A stretch of 64,000 bases of DNA from Buxus sempervirens (taxonomy: Eukaryota; Streptophyta; Magnoliopsida; Buxales; Buxaceae), in the NCBI GenBank assembly GCA_947561395.2, contig OX387190.1, forward strand, positions 37,064,392 through 37,128,391. Reading direction: 5' to 3'. A program made the translations under genes and the position numbers. The notes under the pieces were generated by a model. The model had not been told where the DNA came from. It saw only the letters and a program-made list of their open reading frames with translations, and did no database searches. Position 1 is the first letter of the stretch, and every line of letters starts with the position of its first letter. Below are positions 26,506 to 36,952 of the stretch, piece by piece.

Positions 26506-28869
26506 TTTATATATCAACTATATTCTCCCAAAAACCAAAATCATTAAGCCGGTAGTATATGTCCATAACAAAATTCACAAGATAACAGAAAATTCCAGTG
26601 GTTATCATGGAAATTACTAACTTCAATAATCAATACCAGTTATCTATGGCAGAATAACACAAATAACATTCAAAGTAAATGAATGACTGTGTAAGCACCA
26701 AATCCATGACAGCTTGAATGAAATGAAAAGCAATTTCATGAGATATAGGATATGATGAAGAATAAACATGAAAAAGGGGCCAGAACCAAGTCCTGAAGTG
26801 ATTCATCATATAAATCACCAGTAACAAAGGGTTAATTGAATTTATTCTGTTTTCACAACACTAGTTAATTGAAAGATGCTCAAAATGAATCATACATGCT
26901 TGATATTGACCGACGGAAGATAGCCATTGATAACAATAACACCACAGTCAGCTAGTGATGTTGAAGCAAAATCTTCAATTAAGGCCTTCTTAGATCCAAA
27001 TCCATACATCAATAGGCCAAAGCCACACCTGCCACATTAAAATGAATAAACAACATTGGAGAACTATCATATGAGATAGTGAAAAGCATAAAAATTAATT
27101 TCATTCCATATTTAAATTTATCAGATGTAAAAGGTATAATATGAACACGATAAGCACACAAATTGAATCCACGCATCCAGCAAAGTACAGATTGTGAAGA
27201 CATTAAAATATGCCTCCAACATCAAACAGTAGCCTCCACCAACAAGTGAATTCTAGCATCATGAAGCCAAAACATAGCTCAAATTGGTTCAACTTGAGGT
27301 TCTAATGTTCAGAATTATAATAATACATCTCAGTTACTCAAGAAATAATGAAAATGTCTCTCTACACCAAATGATGTCTCAACTGAGAACTGATTATATG
27401 ATTGCCAATGAATTAGGGACATACAACGTCATTATTCCGTAGATACTTAGCAAAAGCACAAAGCAGAGTGTTAAAAAGTATAATTTTCCCCATTGTTAAA
27501 AAAAAAATCAGACCTCATAACAAAAAAATAGTACATAGATCTGATACATCACTTTGCATGAAATTATGAGAAAGAAGAAATGCTTAAAAACAGATGCATT
27601 AAAAAGAAAATAAGAAATAAATGGAAAAAAAATGGAACAATAGAATAAGAGGATTTTTAATCTAATGATATATTGATGCAATTTTATTAGGTCCCATCAT
27701 CAGAAACCTTAAAAGCTAGCTGCCAAGACAGCAAAAAATGGAAAAGCTGGCTGCATCACTAGAAGGTCATGATTTCAGAGCACTCTTGGTGTCTAAGTCA
27801 CTTCAAAAAACAATGGTAATAAGGAAAGAGTTTCTGACAACATCAATTATGATACAAGTGCATGCCAGCACGTAATTTCCCATGGATAAATATCTCTTAA
27901 AATGTTTTTAAATATTTAAGGAACTTAAAAGAAGAAGAAGAACAAGAATAAGAAAAGAAAGAAAGAATGGAAGGTTTTGTAGCACAGAAGTGAGATGGCT
28001 TTGATTCTTTGATCACTATAATTTGGAATTTGATCAATATAATTCGGAGCAAAACCCTCAACTGTTTCAGATCAGATCATCCTAAACAAGGGGGTAAAGG
28101 AAACACAGAAGCGCTAATGAGGACACTCAAATTTGACATGGTTATACTTCTCTGATGAAGCTAATTTTTGGTGGAGACATCCCAACTGGTAGAAACCCTT
28201 AATATAGTAAGTGTGCAAACGTCCCGTAGCTTCCTTTAATACCAAGAAGAACAGCCAACAAGCCAGGTAAATACTGAGTAAAAAATTTCTGATCATTGTC
28301 AAGGAACATAACGAACCCAGAAATAGCAAGCTAATAAACCCTACAAAAAAAGTCACCAAATAAATTCCATATCTTTTATAAGGCAATCATACGCACAACA
28401 GCTCAGTGGCACCACCTAAGGAACCCAATAACTTCAGAAAAATTTCAGAAGAGCAGATAAATCCCCACCGTAGCTCAAATACCCATTGGGAGTACAGGTT
28501 TTTATAACTGTTGACCAGCGAGATGATTTCCTTCCCGTGTTTAGGTACAATGTTCGATGACGCCTCTCTCAGCACCTGCCATTAATTGTAACATCAAAGT
28601 CACAAGGAACAAACCACCTGCATTTACTTCCTCACAATGATCATAAAGGAATCTACTCGTGAAACAAAGATAATAATAATAACAATAATAATAATAGAAT
28701 TTCTATCAAGCATAAAGAAGTAGGGAGCTTGAGAGTCGACCTGCTCGTCGACAAGATCGATATCGGAGAGCTTCCGAGTTGATCTCTTCACCGATCCGGC
28801 GATTTCTTTCGCCAGAAAATAATTCCTCGAGAATACGAACTCGTCCTCGTCTCCTTCGTTCGTATCCAT
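23623..28869 (-). CDS. ORC2: Origin recognition complex subunit 2
   Basis: Six exons, in transcript order 28869-28741, 28575-28469, 27028-26896, 26181-25896, 24172-23945 and 23819-23623, give 359 residues. Arabidopsis ORC2 is of nearly the same length (about 360). Family blocks appear in order: [13 protein letters not shown] and [11 protein letters not shown] (N-terminus), [29 protein letters not shown] (split by intron 2), [72 protein letters not shown] and [17 protein letters not shown] (C-terminal winged helix). ORC2 is part of the six-subunit complex that marks replication origins and loads MCM helicase. The ATG at 28869 is the first in frame; the open frame extends upstream only to a GTG. 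Introns are large; intron 3 holds a 36-base poly(G) run and intron 4 an unexplained exon-like open frame. An E2F-type site lies 143 bp upstream. Confidence 0.93.
26469..26504 (+). repeat. Poly(G) tract, 36 consecutive G
   Basis: An uninterrupted run of 36 G residues lies in ORC2 intron 3, so the ORC2 pre-mRNA would carry poly(C). Such runs are rare in plant nuclear DNA and its length may be inexact in the assembly. Confidence 0.9.
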
Positions 28870-28923
28870 AATTTGAAACCGAAGAAGAAATGCTTGAACC
28901 ACGAAGTGTTAGATTGAAACTCG

Positions 28924-28932
28924 AAACCCTAA
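28924..28932 (+). promoter_or_regulatory. Telo-box-like motif upstream of ORC2
   Basis: AAACCCTAA lies about 55 bp upstream of the ORC2 start codon. Telo-boxes of this form are common in promoters and leaders of plant proliferation genes. Function here is inferred from sequence and position only. Confidence 0.45.
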
Positions 28933-29011
28933 TCCATAATGCATAGGATTGTAAGCCGGGAGCCCCAGCGGATACTAACTGGTAAAGAGATTTGAAGAAT
29001 GCCCTAAACTG

Positions 29012-29019
29012 TTTCCCGC
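29012..29019 (+). promoter_or_regulatory. E2F-type binding site upstream of ORC2
   Basis: TTTCCCGC matches the E2F consensus TTTSSCGC exactly and lies 143 bp upstream of the ORC2 ATG. Plant ORC genes are generally reported as E2F targets activated at G1/S, so the site fits the gene it precedes. A single 8-bp match can arise by chance; the location raises the likelihood. Confidence 0.55.
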
Positions 29020-31323
29020 GGGTTTTCCATATACCGCTAAACCTGCTAGTTTCCGCCAGACACGTGCGACCGTCGTCGTGCCGCCCCGGAGCATTTGCTT
29101 TAGGGGCGGGTATGTGGTGGCCGTGGGTCCGCCTTCGTGATCAAATTAATCCAAGAACCGGGCTCATCTCGCAGTTAAACGCCAATTCGCGGTTCGGAGC
29201 GGATTCGTTCGAACTAGGCAAATTCAAGACATAAAACGGTGCCTATCCTATAGTGGCTATTTAAATTCAAATCCCCGAAACTAAAAACTCATTGAATGAT
29301 TCTTTTAATTAATAGAATAATTTACAACATTTATTGGCCATGCACCTATAACCATCTAAGAATTATCAATTTGTTAAGCATCTATTGATATCTTATTAAG
29401 TTTATTTTTGGCATAAAAATATCATAAAGAGACCTACACATAACACAGTTTGATTCATAATTAAAGCATAACTATCTATACTATATATAACAGAAGTGGT
29501 ACTTTGAATAATATGGTTAAAAAAAAGGTTCTTTGGTCTCATCATTTGAATATTAGTTTCTCAATATTCACCAAAATCTATTTAAAAAAAATAGCATTCC
29601 ACTCACCTCTAAGAAAGACATGATTTCTTGAATCCATAATTAGAAGTGTAGCACTGTTATCAAATCATGAACACATTTCTTCTAGTACCAAAATCCGCTA
29701 AGATGTGTTTTGGGATGTGGGGCACCCTATTGAAATGGGGCATTCATCTATCCGTTCCACGCTGGTACCAATGAATGGCATTAGAGGAAATGGTTTCTCA
29801 AATAATTTGTGGTTATTTGTAGAGTAGTGTTTATTTTGAGTTACACATTTGCATCAATAATTGCTCTCAAAGCAATAAATTGTGCTCTAGCAAGGAAAAT
29901 CTTCTTTTATTTATTTATTTCTTTTTTGGTTCCAAAAAAAAATTTTTCTTGGAAAAGGATAAATGTATTCCCAAAAAAGGGTAGAAAGATGTACAAGTAT
30001 GCGTTATACAAAATGTGATACAGCTTTAAAATGGCCAATAGCCAATAGGCCTAAAAACAGATATTCACAGAAGGAGCAAAAGAATAGACAAAACAACAAA
30101 TAAATCAGAAAAAACCAAAAGATCGAGTTCGAAGCATAAGTCTAATTACTTCAATGGGATGCAACGATCTAAAATAATTGGAAGTGAATCATCTGTAGTC
30201 AATTTCATGCAGTCACATGGGCCTGCATGGCAGGCATAGCTATGACATTGTTGTCGGGACTATGTTTACCATGCAGGGCAATGTGGCTCCATGGCATTAG
30301 CTACGGTTGGACTTTTTTACAATTGCAATATAGATGATTCAAATCCAAATAATTCAAGTTAGCAACCTTACTTAGGCCATGCCACACCATCGTAATCAAA
30401 ACAAAATGTGGTTGCTTTATACGGAAGAAGCAACATTCCCTTGGCATGCGGTCCCCTGTCGACCGCGTCTTAAGTGTCGTCCTCGTCCTTCCTTCCACGT
30501 CCTCTTGGCTTTGATTTCACCACAGAAATTGGATGAGCGTCGGATCCAAGACGGGAGAGGGAGGACCACCACGTGAACGGTGAATTTGCCGGTGGAGCAG
30601 CTGTTTTCATTCAAAATTCACGAACGGACAAGCTTGGACATGTTTTGGGGTGTGGGGCCCCTTATTGGAACGGGGTGCATCCATCCGTCTGTTTAAAAAA
30701 AATCCCAAATTATTACTATTTTCGATCCTCTCTTTTTTACCAAGTTGTAAAATTAAAACGCGTAGAGGGGATAAGATCGGCTCCTTGGGATTTGGAAAGT
30801 ATAAAACCGTACCGGCGAGGCGAATGTAAGATGCAAGTTGCCTCTTTTTTTTCCGACAATACCCTTCCCAAGCTTCGAGCAATGAGAGGCTCAAAAATAT
30901 ATTGGAATATTACGTAAAATACGAAATTTTATAAAAGGATTGATAAATAAGAAAAAGGAAAATAAACTGAAATGCTCGAGTTTTCTGTTGAAACTTGAAA
31001 GAAATCAAAATTTAACTTATTGTCACTGCACACTCTGCACCAAACAAGTCCAGAAAACCAGCGAAAAGAGACGAGAACTTGAGGCGCTAAAATTAGAAAT
31101 TTTATTCACAGGTTCTTCCTGAGAGAGGGAGTCGCGGAACATTCTGCGTGGATCGTACAGAACAAGAGAGCTTTCCTACTCAAGGAGAGAGAGAGAGAGA
31201 AAATTTGAAATTAAAACTACTAACTAATAAGAGTACTAAAAGAGAAGAAACCCGTTATAGCTAGACTTTTTGTTTCATCTTTTTCGTTCGGTTTCCTTAC
31301 TTTATTGCTGTTTGGTTCTTTCT

Positions 31324-32487
31324 TCATGGCTTTAAGCGAGCCCACTCATAACGACCGTCCAAGAGAACTTCATTCTCGAAATCGAAGTTATACCTGCAAA
31401 GAATCAGGTTTATTGAAATGAGATTGAAGATTTGAAAAGGTAAAACTGGCCATCATGCGTACCCTCCTGGAAGTAATTAAGAGGTTAATTTTTGTTACTA
31501 CTAACTTACTTATCAGACGAACGCCTGACTTTTTCACGGTTATCTTCCTCATATATGGAAAAGAATTGTTCGATTTCGTCCTCCGATGGTTCCTTTGCCG
31601 GGGTCGAAGTTTGGCTCAAAAGAGACTCCGACGAGCACGCCGTTGATTCCAGATAGTCTGATTTTGGGCGAAGAACACTTGATGTAGCCATCTCACTCGT
31701 GCAACTTTGTCTATCCTTTTCTTCACTCGTGCAATTAGAGCTGGAAAGAGAACACGGGTATATATATGAATGGAAGGAATATCGATCGGGAAGAAGAAGA
31801 CGAAGAAACGGAAAACAAAACCATGAACCCTTAAAGATATCTCCCCTTTAATTCCAATTTACCGGTTGAATGAACACACTTAATGCCATAAGAAAAGAAC
31901 TCAAACCGACAAATAATTAATACTAAATAAAACCTTTCTTTGCTATCGAAAGACGTTGAGTCCTCCGTCTCGTAACCCGAGCCCTGAAAAAGGTTCAAAC
32001 AGATTTACAAAATTTGAAAAACACACACAAAATATTTGAACAGACAGTTTAAGCGTGGGAAATGGAATTTTCTGAGAAATAGGGGAATAAACGAAACATA
32101 ATGAACTTTCAATTTCACCTCCAGATTCACGGATCTCAACATCTCACTGGCGAGCTCGATCGAACCGTTGCTCGAGCACCGGGATGCCAGAAAGTCACCG
32201 GAGCTAGGGCTCGAGCATTGACCACCTGCCATCGGTTGATCACAATTCCCAGACATCGCGGGCCAAGTGGGTTTCTCTGGTGTAACAACGACACGATGAT
32301 CGCTTTGGAGACGAGGGAACGACGAAGGCGACTCCATCTCTACTGAACCAACCTTCCTTCTCTTGCCTGTGCTTGCGCTAGAGGAGGCCAAGGCTTGGGT
32401 TCTGGCTCTCGTCCTGACACCAACCGGAGCAACCTCCATTACTGCAATTTCACTAATCTCTTTGCTTTTTCTCATACACTTCCCCAT
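31324..32487 (-). CDS. Cyclin-dependent kinase inhibitor, KRP/ICK family (KRP3-like N-terminus)
   Basis: Four exons, in transcript order 32487-32119, 31983-31934, 31740-31510 and 31393-31324, give 239 residues. The N-terminus MGKCMRKSKEISEIAVMEV followed by GVRTRARTQAL is the KRP N-terminal signature. The C-terminus carries the CDK/cyclin-binding block EIEQFF followed by KYNFDFENEVLLDGRYEW, and ends RLKP. KRPs bind D-type cyclins and CDKA in the nucleus and restrain the cell cycle. The middle is Ser-rich and acidic, as is usual. The ATG at 32487 is the first in frame. One oddity: the stretch between EQFF and KYNFD is about three residues longer than in the KRPs I recall, and its usual aromatic residue before KYNFD is not evident. 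The neighbour ORC2, on the same strand, acts at the same G1/S step. Confidence 0.9.
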
Positions 32488-33348
32488 GTTTGTACAAATC
32501 ACGACAGACAGTTCTTCAACACCACAGTTCTTTCCTCTCCTCTCGGATTCTTTAGAGATGGTTTTTATTTTATTTTATTTTATTTTTGAATTTTACATTT
32601 TTATACGTTGCGAAGAGAAGGAAGAGAGAATATGCTGGTAATGATTGTAGGGATTCCTTCGAACGGTTTTGCAGTTTCACGTTGTTCTTACTTCTTACCA
32701 CGCAAACGGTAACGGAGAACTGAAACGGGTTTTTTGACGGCGCCGTTGCTAGAATCTGGCCGTTGAGATTAGGTTGTTCCATTATTAGCTAATGAATTAC
32801 GGCCACGTGGATGTCCGGTGTTGATGGCATGCCTGCAATTTTAGACTCACTAGGCTTTAAAAGGAAAGGGAGGCCATGTGGGTTAGTCCCAAGTGGCAAC
32901 GGTCTGCGTCCAACGTGCTGGGGGTTGTTACGTCTAGTCGGCTCAGCGCGACGCTTACGGGTTCAAATCATCTGAGATATACGTAACAATTGCGTACTGA
33001 GATAGAATGACTAAACCATCCTTCTTATTAAGACAAATAACAAAACTGTCCTGACCCAAGCAAATAAGCCATCCCTGAGCTAGAAAACAGGCAGTTAAAA
33101 ACGGTTTTCGAATAAAATATTGATTTTTGCTCAAGTTGGGCCTTAGACCTGCAATCCAAATAAAATTCTCTCCTTTCATAAATAGGACTAAAGGCATGTA
33201 TCATATAGCATGTTTTGATTTGTGCCATGCACCTTCACCTCAACTTCATCTTCTTAACTCTCATTCTATTCATGTATTACTTGATATTTTTATTCAATTA
33301 TCACATGTAGAAAACATGGTTGTTCTGTAAAACTTCTCTTTCAGAATA

Positions 33349-33529
33349 TTAGGGGACTGCATGCGCCATGCGTGTAGCAAATTTGTGAGCCCTACTTAAA
33401 TAAATAGCCGTGGAAGGAGCAGGTATAGTGGAGGATTGTTTTGTTTGGGAAGGACAATGTTTGAAAAAAAAAGGTGGGCCCAGAATCTAGAGAGAATATT
33501 CCCCCTTTTATCTTTATTAATAGTATAGA
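33349..33529 (-). mobile_element. Very short non-autonomous Helitron (181 bp)
   Basis: Read on the minus strand the element starts TCTATACTATTAATAAAG, a typical plant Helitron 5' end. It ends with a GC-rich stem (GCATGGCGCATGC) six bases before CTAA. The base before TC is A and the base after CTAA is T, matching the A/T insertion site of Helitrons. There are no terminal repeats or target duplication, as expected. It is too short to encode RepHel. Confidence 0.65.
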
Positions 33530-36253
33530 TTAAGTGGAATGATCAATCGCATAAAAATTCTGAAAGTACCTTTTTAATTTTTACTTTCAAAACATTTTCA
33601 TGAAACCTCCTTCATAGATAACTAATTCAAGTTTGAAAAATTAGTAACTTTTAGTAATCTTTCTTAGTTTTTACCCTTTGCTTCAAGATGCATATCGTCT
33701 GCACCCAATATCTCGTGTATCTATGCAACATGCATTTTGATTGGTGCATTCATAATTAAAAAATAATAATTTAAAACTAAAGAAATGATTTTTTATTAAC
33801 GCGGACAATTTTTGTCCCTTGCTTCATACCTAATGATTCCCTTAGGCCTCAATTTTGAAAAGCATAATTTATTTTTCTTTCTACTGTTAGGACTATCACC
33901 TATGGCATGAAAAGGAACTGAAAAGATGAGCTTGATTATTTGCCATTTGGCAAATATTCTTCTAGTGGTAATGCTTAGATTATCTATATTTCAAAAGTCT
34001 AACATGGTGAATTGGACGTTTTTATCCTTTTTTTGTTGAGGTTGTGTTTTCTCAATTTTCTTAATTTAAAGGTAGAAAATTTTAAAAAATAGTTCTTCTG
34101 TTTTTGACATTAAAAAAAACCCCCCGATTATAATAACTAAAGCAATCCAAAAAAAACTATAAATTTTTGTTTGATCATTAATCAAATTATTTGTATCATT
34201 AAAATTGTTACCCGAAGGTTCTTCTCATCCTTTATTTACAAACTTAAAAAAGCAATCTGAAATTGAAAAGTTCTTTTCTTTTAGTTTTGAATTTTTTTTT
34301 TTAAATTACCAAACAGTTTCTTAATCAAAGCTTTTCTACTACTTATACCACAATATTTGAAGACAGACCGGTAAGCCGTCACATGTGGATGATAACAATT
34401 AGAGTGGAGAAACGGTGGGCTTATCGTCTCAGAACTGGTACTGAGATATAATGTGAATTAATGTTGGCGAGAAGGGCTACAGAGAGCATCGGATTCTCTG
34501 GTGTGTGGGGATGGGAGTGAAAGAGACGGATCTTAATTGTTTGCCCCTTCACCTACGCATTTCCTTCAAAAGCTCTCGCCACACGCAAGGGGCCAGCTGG
34601 GTTATCTTCTTTCTTCTATCACTACAGCCTCTCCTTCAACTACACATCTATCTATATTTCCATTAATGTCCTTTTCCTTAATCTTCTTCCATCCTCTTGC
34701 ACTCCTGGGAAATGGCAGGTCGATCCGTGCTTAGAATCTGATTGAATTATCCTTATGCCTTCTCGGAATGATTGGCTAGCTAGCCTCCGTTGCGGTCTTT
34801 TTCAGTTTTACAGAATTCAAACCACACTAATATGAATGCTGAGATTATATTTCTCAGATGTTCTCATGCACGCAAATACTACAAGAGGAAGCCAAGCACA
34901 CAGAAAGTCCAAGAAGGGACCATACCACTTTAATTCAGAGAGTCCTGAAGATGAGTATTCGGGATGTTGAGATCTCAGTCTTGCCTTGGTAGCACAGGCC
35001 AAACTGCCTTAGATTACTGGAAACTAGAGAAGTCCAATTGCGTGATGGTGGTATGACATCATTGCCTCTGTAGAAAGTAACTTGCAGAGAATGGTCAGCC
35101 AATTCGCCGTCTGGTGTGGAGTACGGGAAAAGTACGGTGAGAAAGAAATTTTCCTTTCAAAGTAGTGACCAAAAGCATTACGCAATACAAGTTAGAACAA
35201 ACGATACCATGAGGTGGGAGAATTCCATGAGGCCATTGCAAGTTTTCTGAGGAGCTTTCGATTAATTAATTAGACACATGCATTCATGAATCACACCAAA
35301 TTTCCGTTTCTGATACCTTTGGAAAGACCTTGCGAGTCATGAATCGTGATTTTCTTATGTAACTTGGAATGTCAGTCCATTCAAATAATTCACATAATCT
35401 GTCAGTCGTGGAGAGTGACAATCAAAAGTATAAAGTTCTTTCCATTTTGTGCGATCAAAAATTCTTGTTTTGCTTTGCGTAGCGGTCCTTCTTTTATCCA
35501 TTCCATGACACAGACCGGAAGAACCGGATAATTAGAACCTTCATGAAGCAATGTTTAGATAATAGCAACTTTTTGGATGACACGACACTTCTTATCTTCT
35601 CATGCCATTAATCCATACCTTGCTCAAACGTTTTAGAATTCAAATCAGCCCAGTTGGTTGAACCACTTGAACAAGGGTCAGGCTTCTACCGACATTCCAC
35701 CCTCGGCCGGGGATAACCATTAACTTTAATTAACCTGCTTATACAGGACTGTAAACAAGCCTAGCTAGCATTGCCCAGCTTGGCTTGAGCGTATACAAAA
35801 GCAAAATATTTTGAAGAATAAAAAATTAAAGTCCTATCAAAATATGTCTGACATGTTTTGATTAGTGGTAAACCAGAGTGGCTGAGGAAACTTGATAGTT
35901 GATTAGCAGTAGGAAATCCTACTTAATTTTCTCCTTCTATTAACGAAAAGAGTGGTGATAATTGGAGACATGGGAGGGGGAGAGTTTTGGGTGGAAGTTG
36001 AAGAGACTAAAGCAATGACCTGGATTGACTGATGCTTCAACTTCAATTCATTCCCTTAATCATGTTGGAGTCTCTTTCAGCTCCTAAAACAGTGCATCTG
36101 ACCCTAAACCCAAAAAGAATGAGAGCGTTTCACCTGGTGCCATACAGCGGTGCCAGCAAGAAACTCACCGATGGATGCCCATGTCAATAGGGGGTCCACA
36201 CATCCAAAAAGAATGCATGGGATAGATGATAAGAGCCTACTTCCCGAGCAATC

Positions 36254-36401
36254 GAGATCTTGTGCAACTTTTATCTACAACCTTATATGCAGCTTTTCAC
36301 AGGATCATGCTATATGTATTGTGAATGGCATATCTGTAAATTTTTAAGCAATCCTGTGAAAAGCTACATATAAAGTTATAGATAAAGGTTGCACGGATCT
36401 C
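36254..36401. mobile_element. Foldback MITE, same family as 61528-61670
   Basis: The ~50-base arms are inverted copies: left GAGATCTTGTGCAAC and TTTTATCTACAACC; right, on the minus strand, GAGATCCGTGCAAC and CTTTATCTATAACT. The core segment CTGTAAATTTTTAAGCAATC also occurs in the element at 61528-61670, so both belong to one family. No coding capacity. Confidence 0.8.
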
Positions 36402-36898
36402 ATCTGCTTCCTGGGGTCTTCCGATTCAATCATAAAGTTCGAAGCACTTTCTTCTCAATCTTCTTCTTTCTACACATTTCGACTCACAGACCTATTTGCG
36501 TTAGACAACTGGTTGGCCTGTCCATTTAAGTCGACCACGTCTCTCACAAATATACCTGCGCTTGTTCCGTGCAAGCAAAAGAATGTCCACGAAGCTCACA
36601 ATTAACAAATCTCATTCATTTCTCACTTGTATGATAAAATTAAAGTTCTGTTAGTGCTTCCTACATGATTAAAAAAGCTTAAATGCTCCAACCATTATCC
36701 GATTTGACTAATCAGATCATTGGATGGCAGCTCCACCTCTCTGGGAAATCAGATCATGAGTTGGGTATAGTGTTTTTTGTCTTTATGGAGCTTTGAGACT
36801 CTTTATCCTGCTGATGTTTACATCTGCCTAACTATTAGTCTTGCTTTCGCGATTAAGTAATTCTTATCGGATGTCTTGGCTCAACCCTTACAATTTGA

Positions 36899-36908
36899 TT
36901 ATAAATAA
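36899..36908 (+). promoter_or_regulatory. TATA box of the patatin-like gene
   Basis: TTATAAATAA lies about 50 bp before the ATG at 36953, leaving a short leader of about 20 bases, which is normal for this gene class. Assignment rests on motif and position. Confidence 0.55.
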
Positions 36909-36952
36909 AATCCGATCTTCTCCTACCTCTCTGCACCTAAATCCCCCAAGAC

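Larger units (their letters stand above)
28870..31323. other. ORC2 upstream region and intergenic DNA with repeat fragments
   Basis: The first ~400 bp carry the ORC2 leader and promoter (telo-box and E2F-type site listed separately). TCTATACTATATATAAC near 29472 resembles a Helitron 5' end, but no matching 3' end was found. A segment of about 60 bp with TTTTGGGATGTGGGGCACC (29705) recurs in diverged form as TTTTGGGGTGTGGGGCCCC at 30643. No gene is supported. Confidence 0.55.
32488..36952. other. Long intergenic region (KRP upstream, patatin-like gene upstream)
   Basis: This 4.5-kb stretch separates two divergently transcribed genes and must contain both promoters. Identified items are a small Helitron (33349-33529), a half-copy of a MITE family near 33688-33710 (shared with 41166-41272) and a foldback MITE (36254-36401). 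No coding region is supported. Confidence 0.6.

Noticed and set aside
28870..28902. Upstream extension of ORC2 by 11 codons
   Set aside because: The upstream start would be GTG; the ATG at 28869 matches the family N-terminus.
29460..29500. Full Helitron starting TCTATACTATATATAAC
   Set aside because: Only the 5' end is visible; no stem-loop plus CTRR and T was found downstream, so it is at most a fragment.
30573..30917. Overlapping open frames on both strands near 30.3-30.9 kb
   Set aside because: No recognisable domain, splice context or conservation, and they overlap a dispersed repeat.
32488..32502. Upstream extension of the KRP protein by five codons
   Set aside because: Starts with GTG; the conserved MGK N-terminus begins at the ATG at 32487.
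32915..32985. tRNA-like B-box GGTTCAAATC
   Set aside because: No cloverleaf could be folded around it and no proper A-box was found.
35646..35710. Possible tRNA-derived SINE (A-box-like CAGCCCAGTTGG)
   Set aside because: No convincing B-box at the proper distance, no tail and no target duplication.
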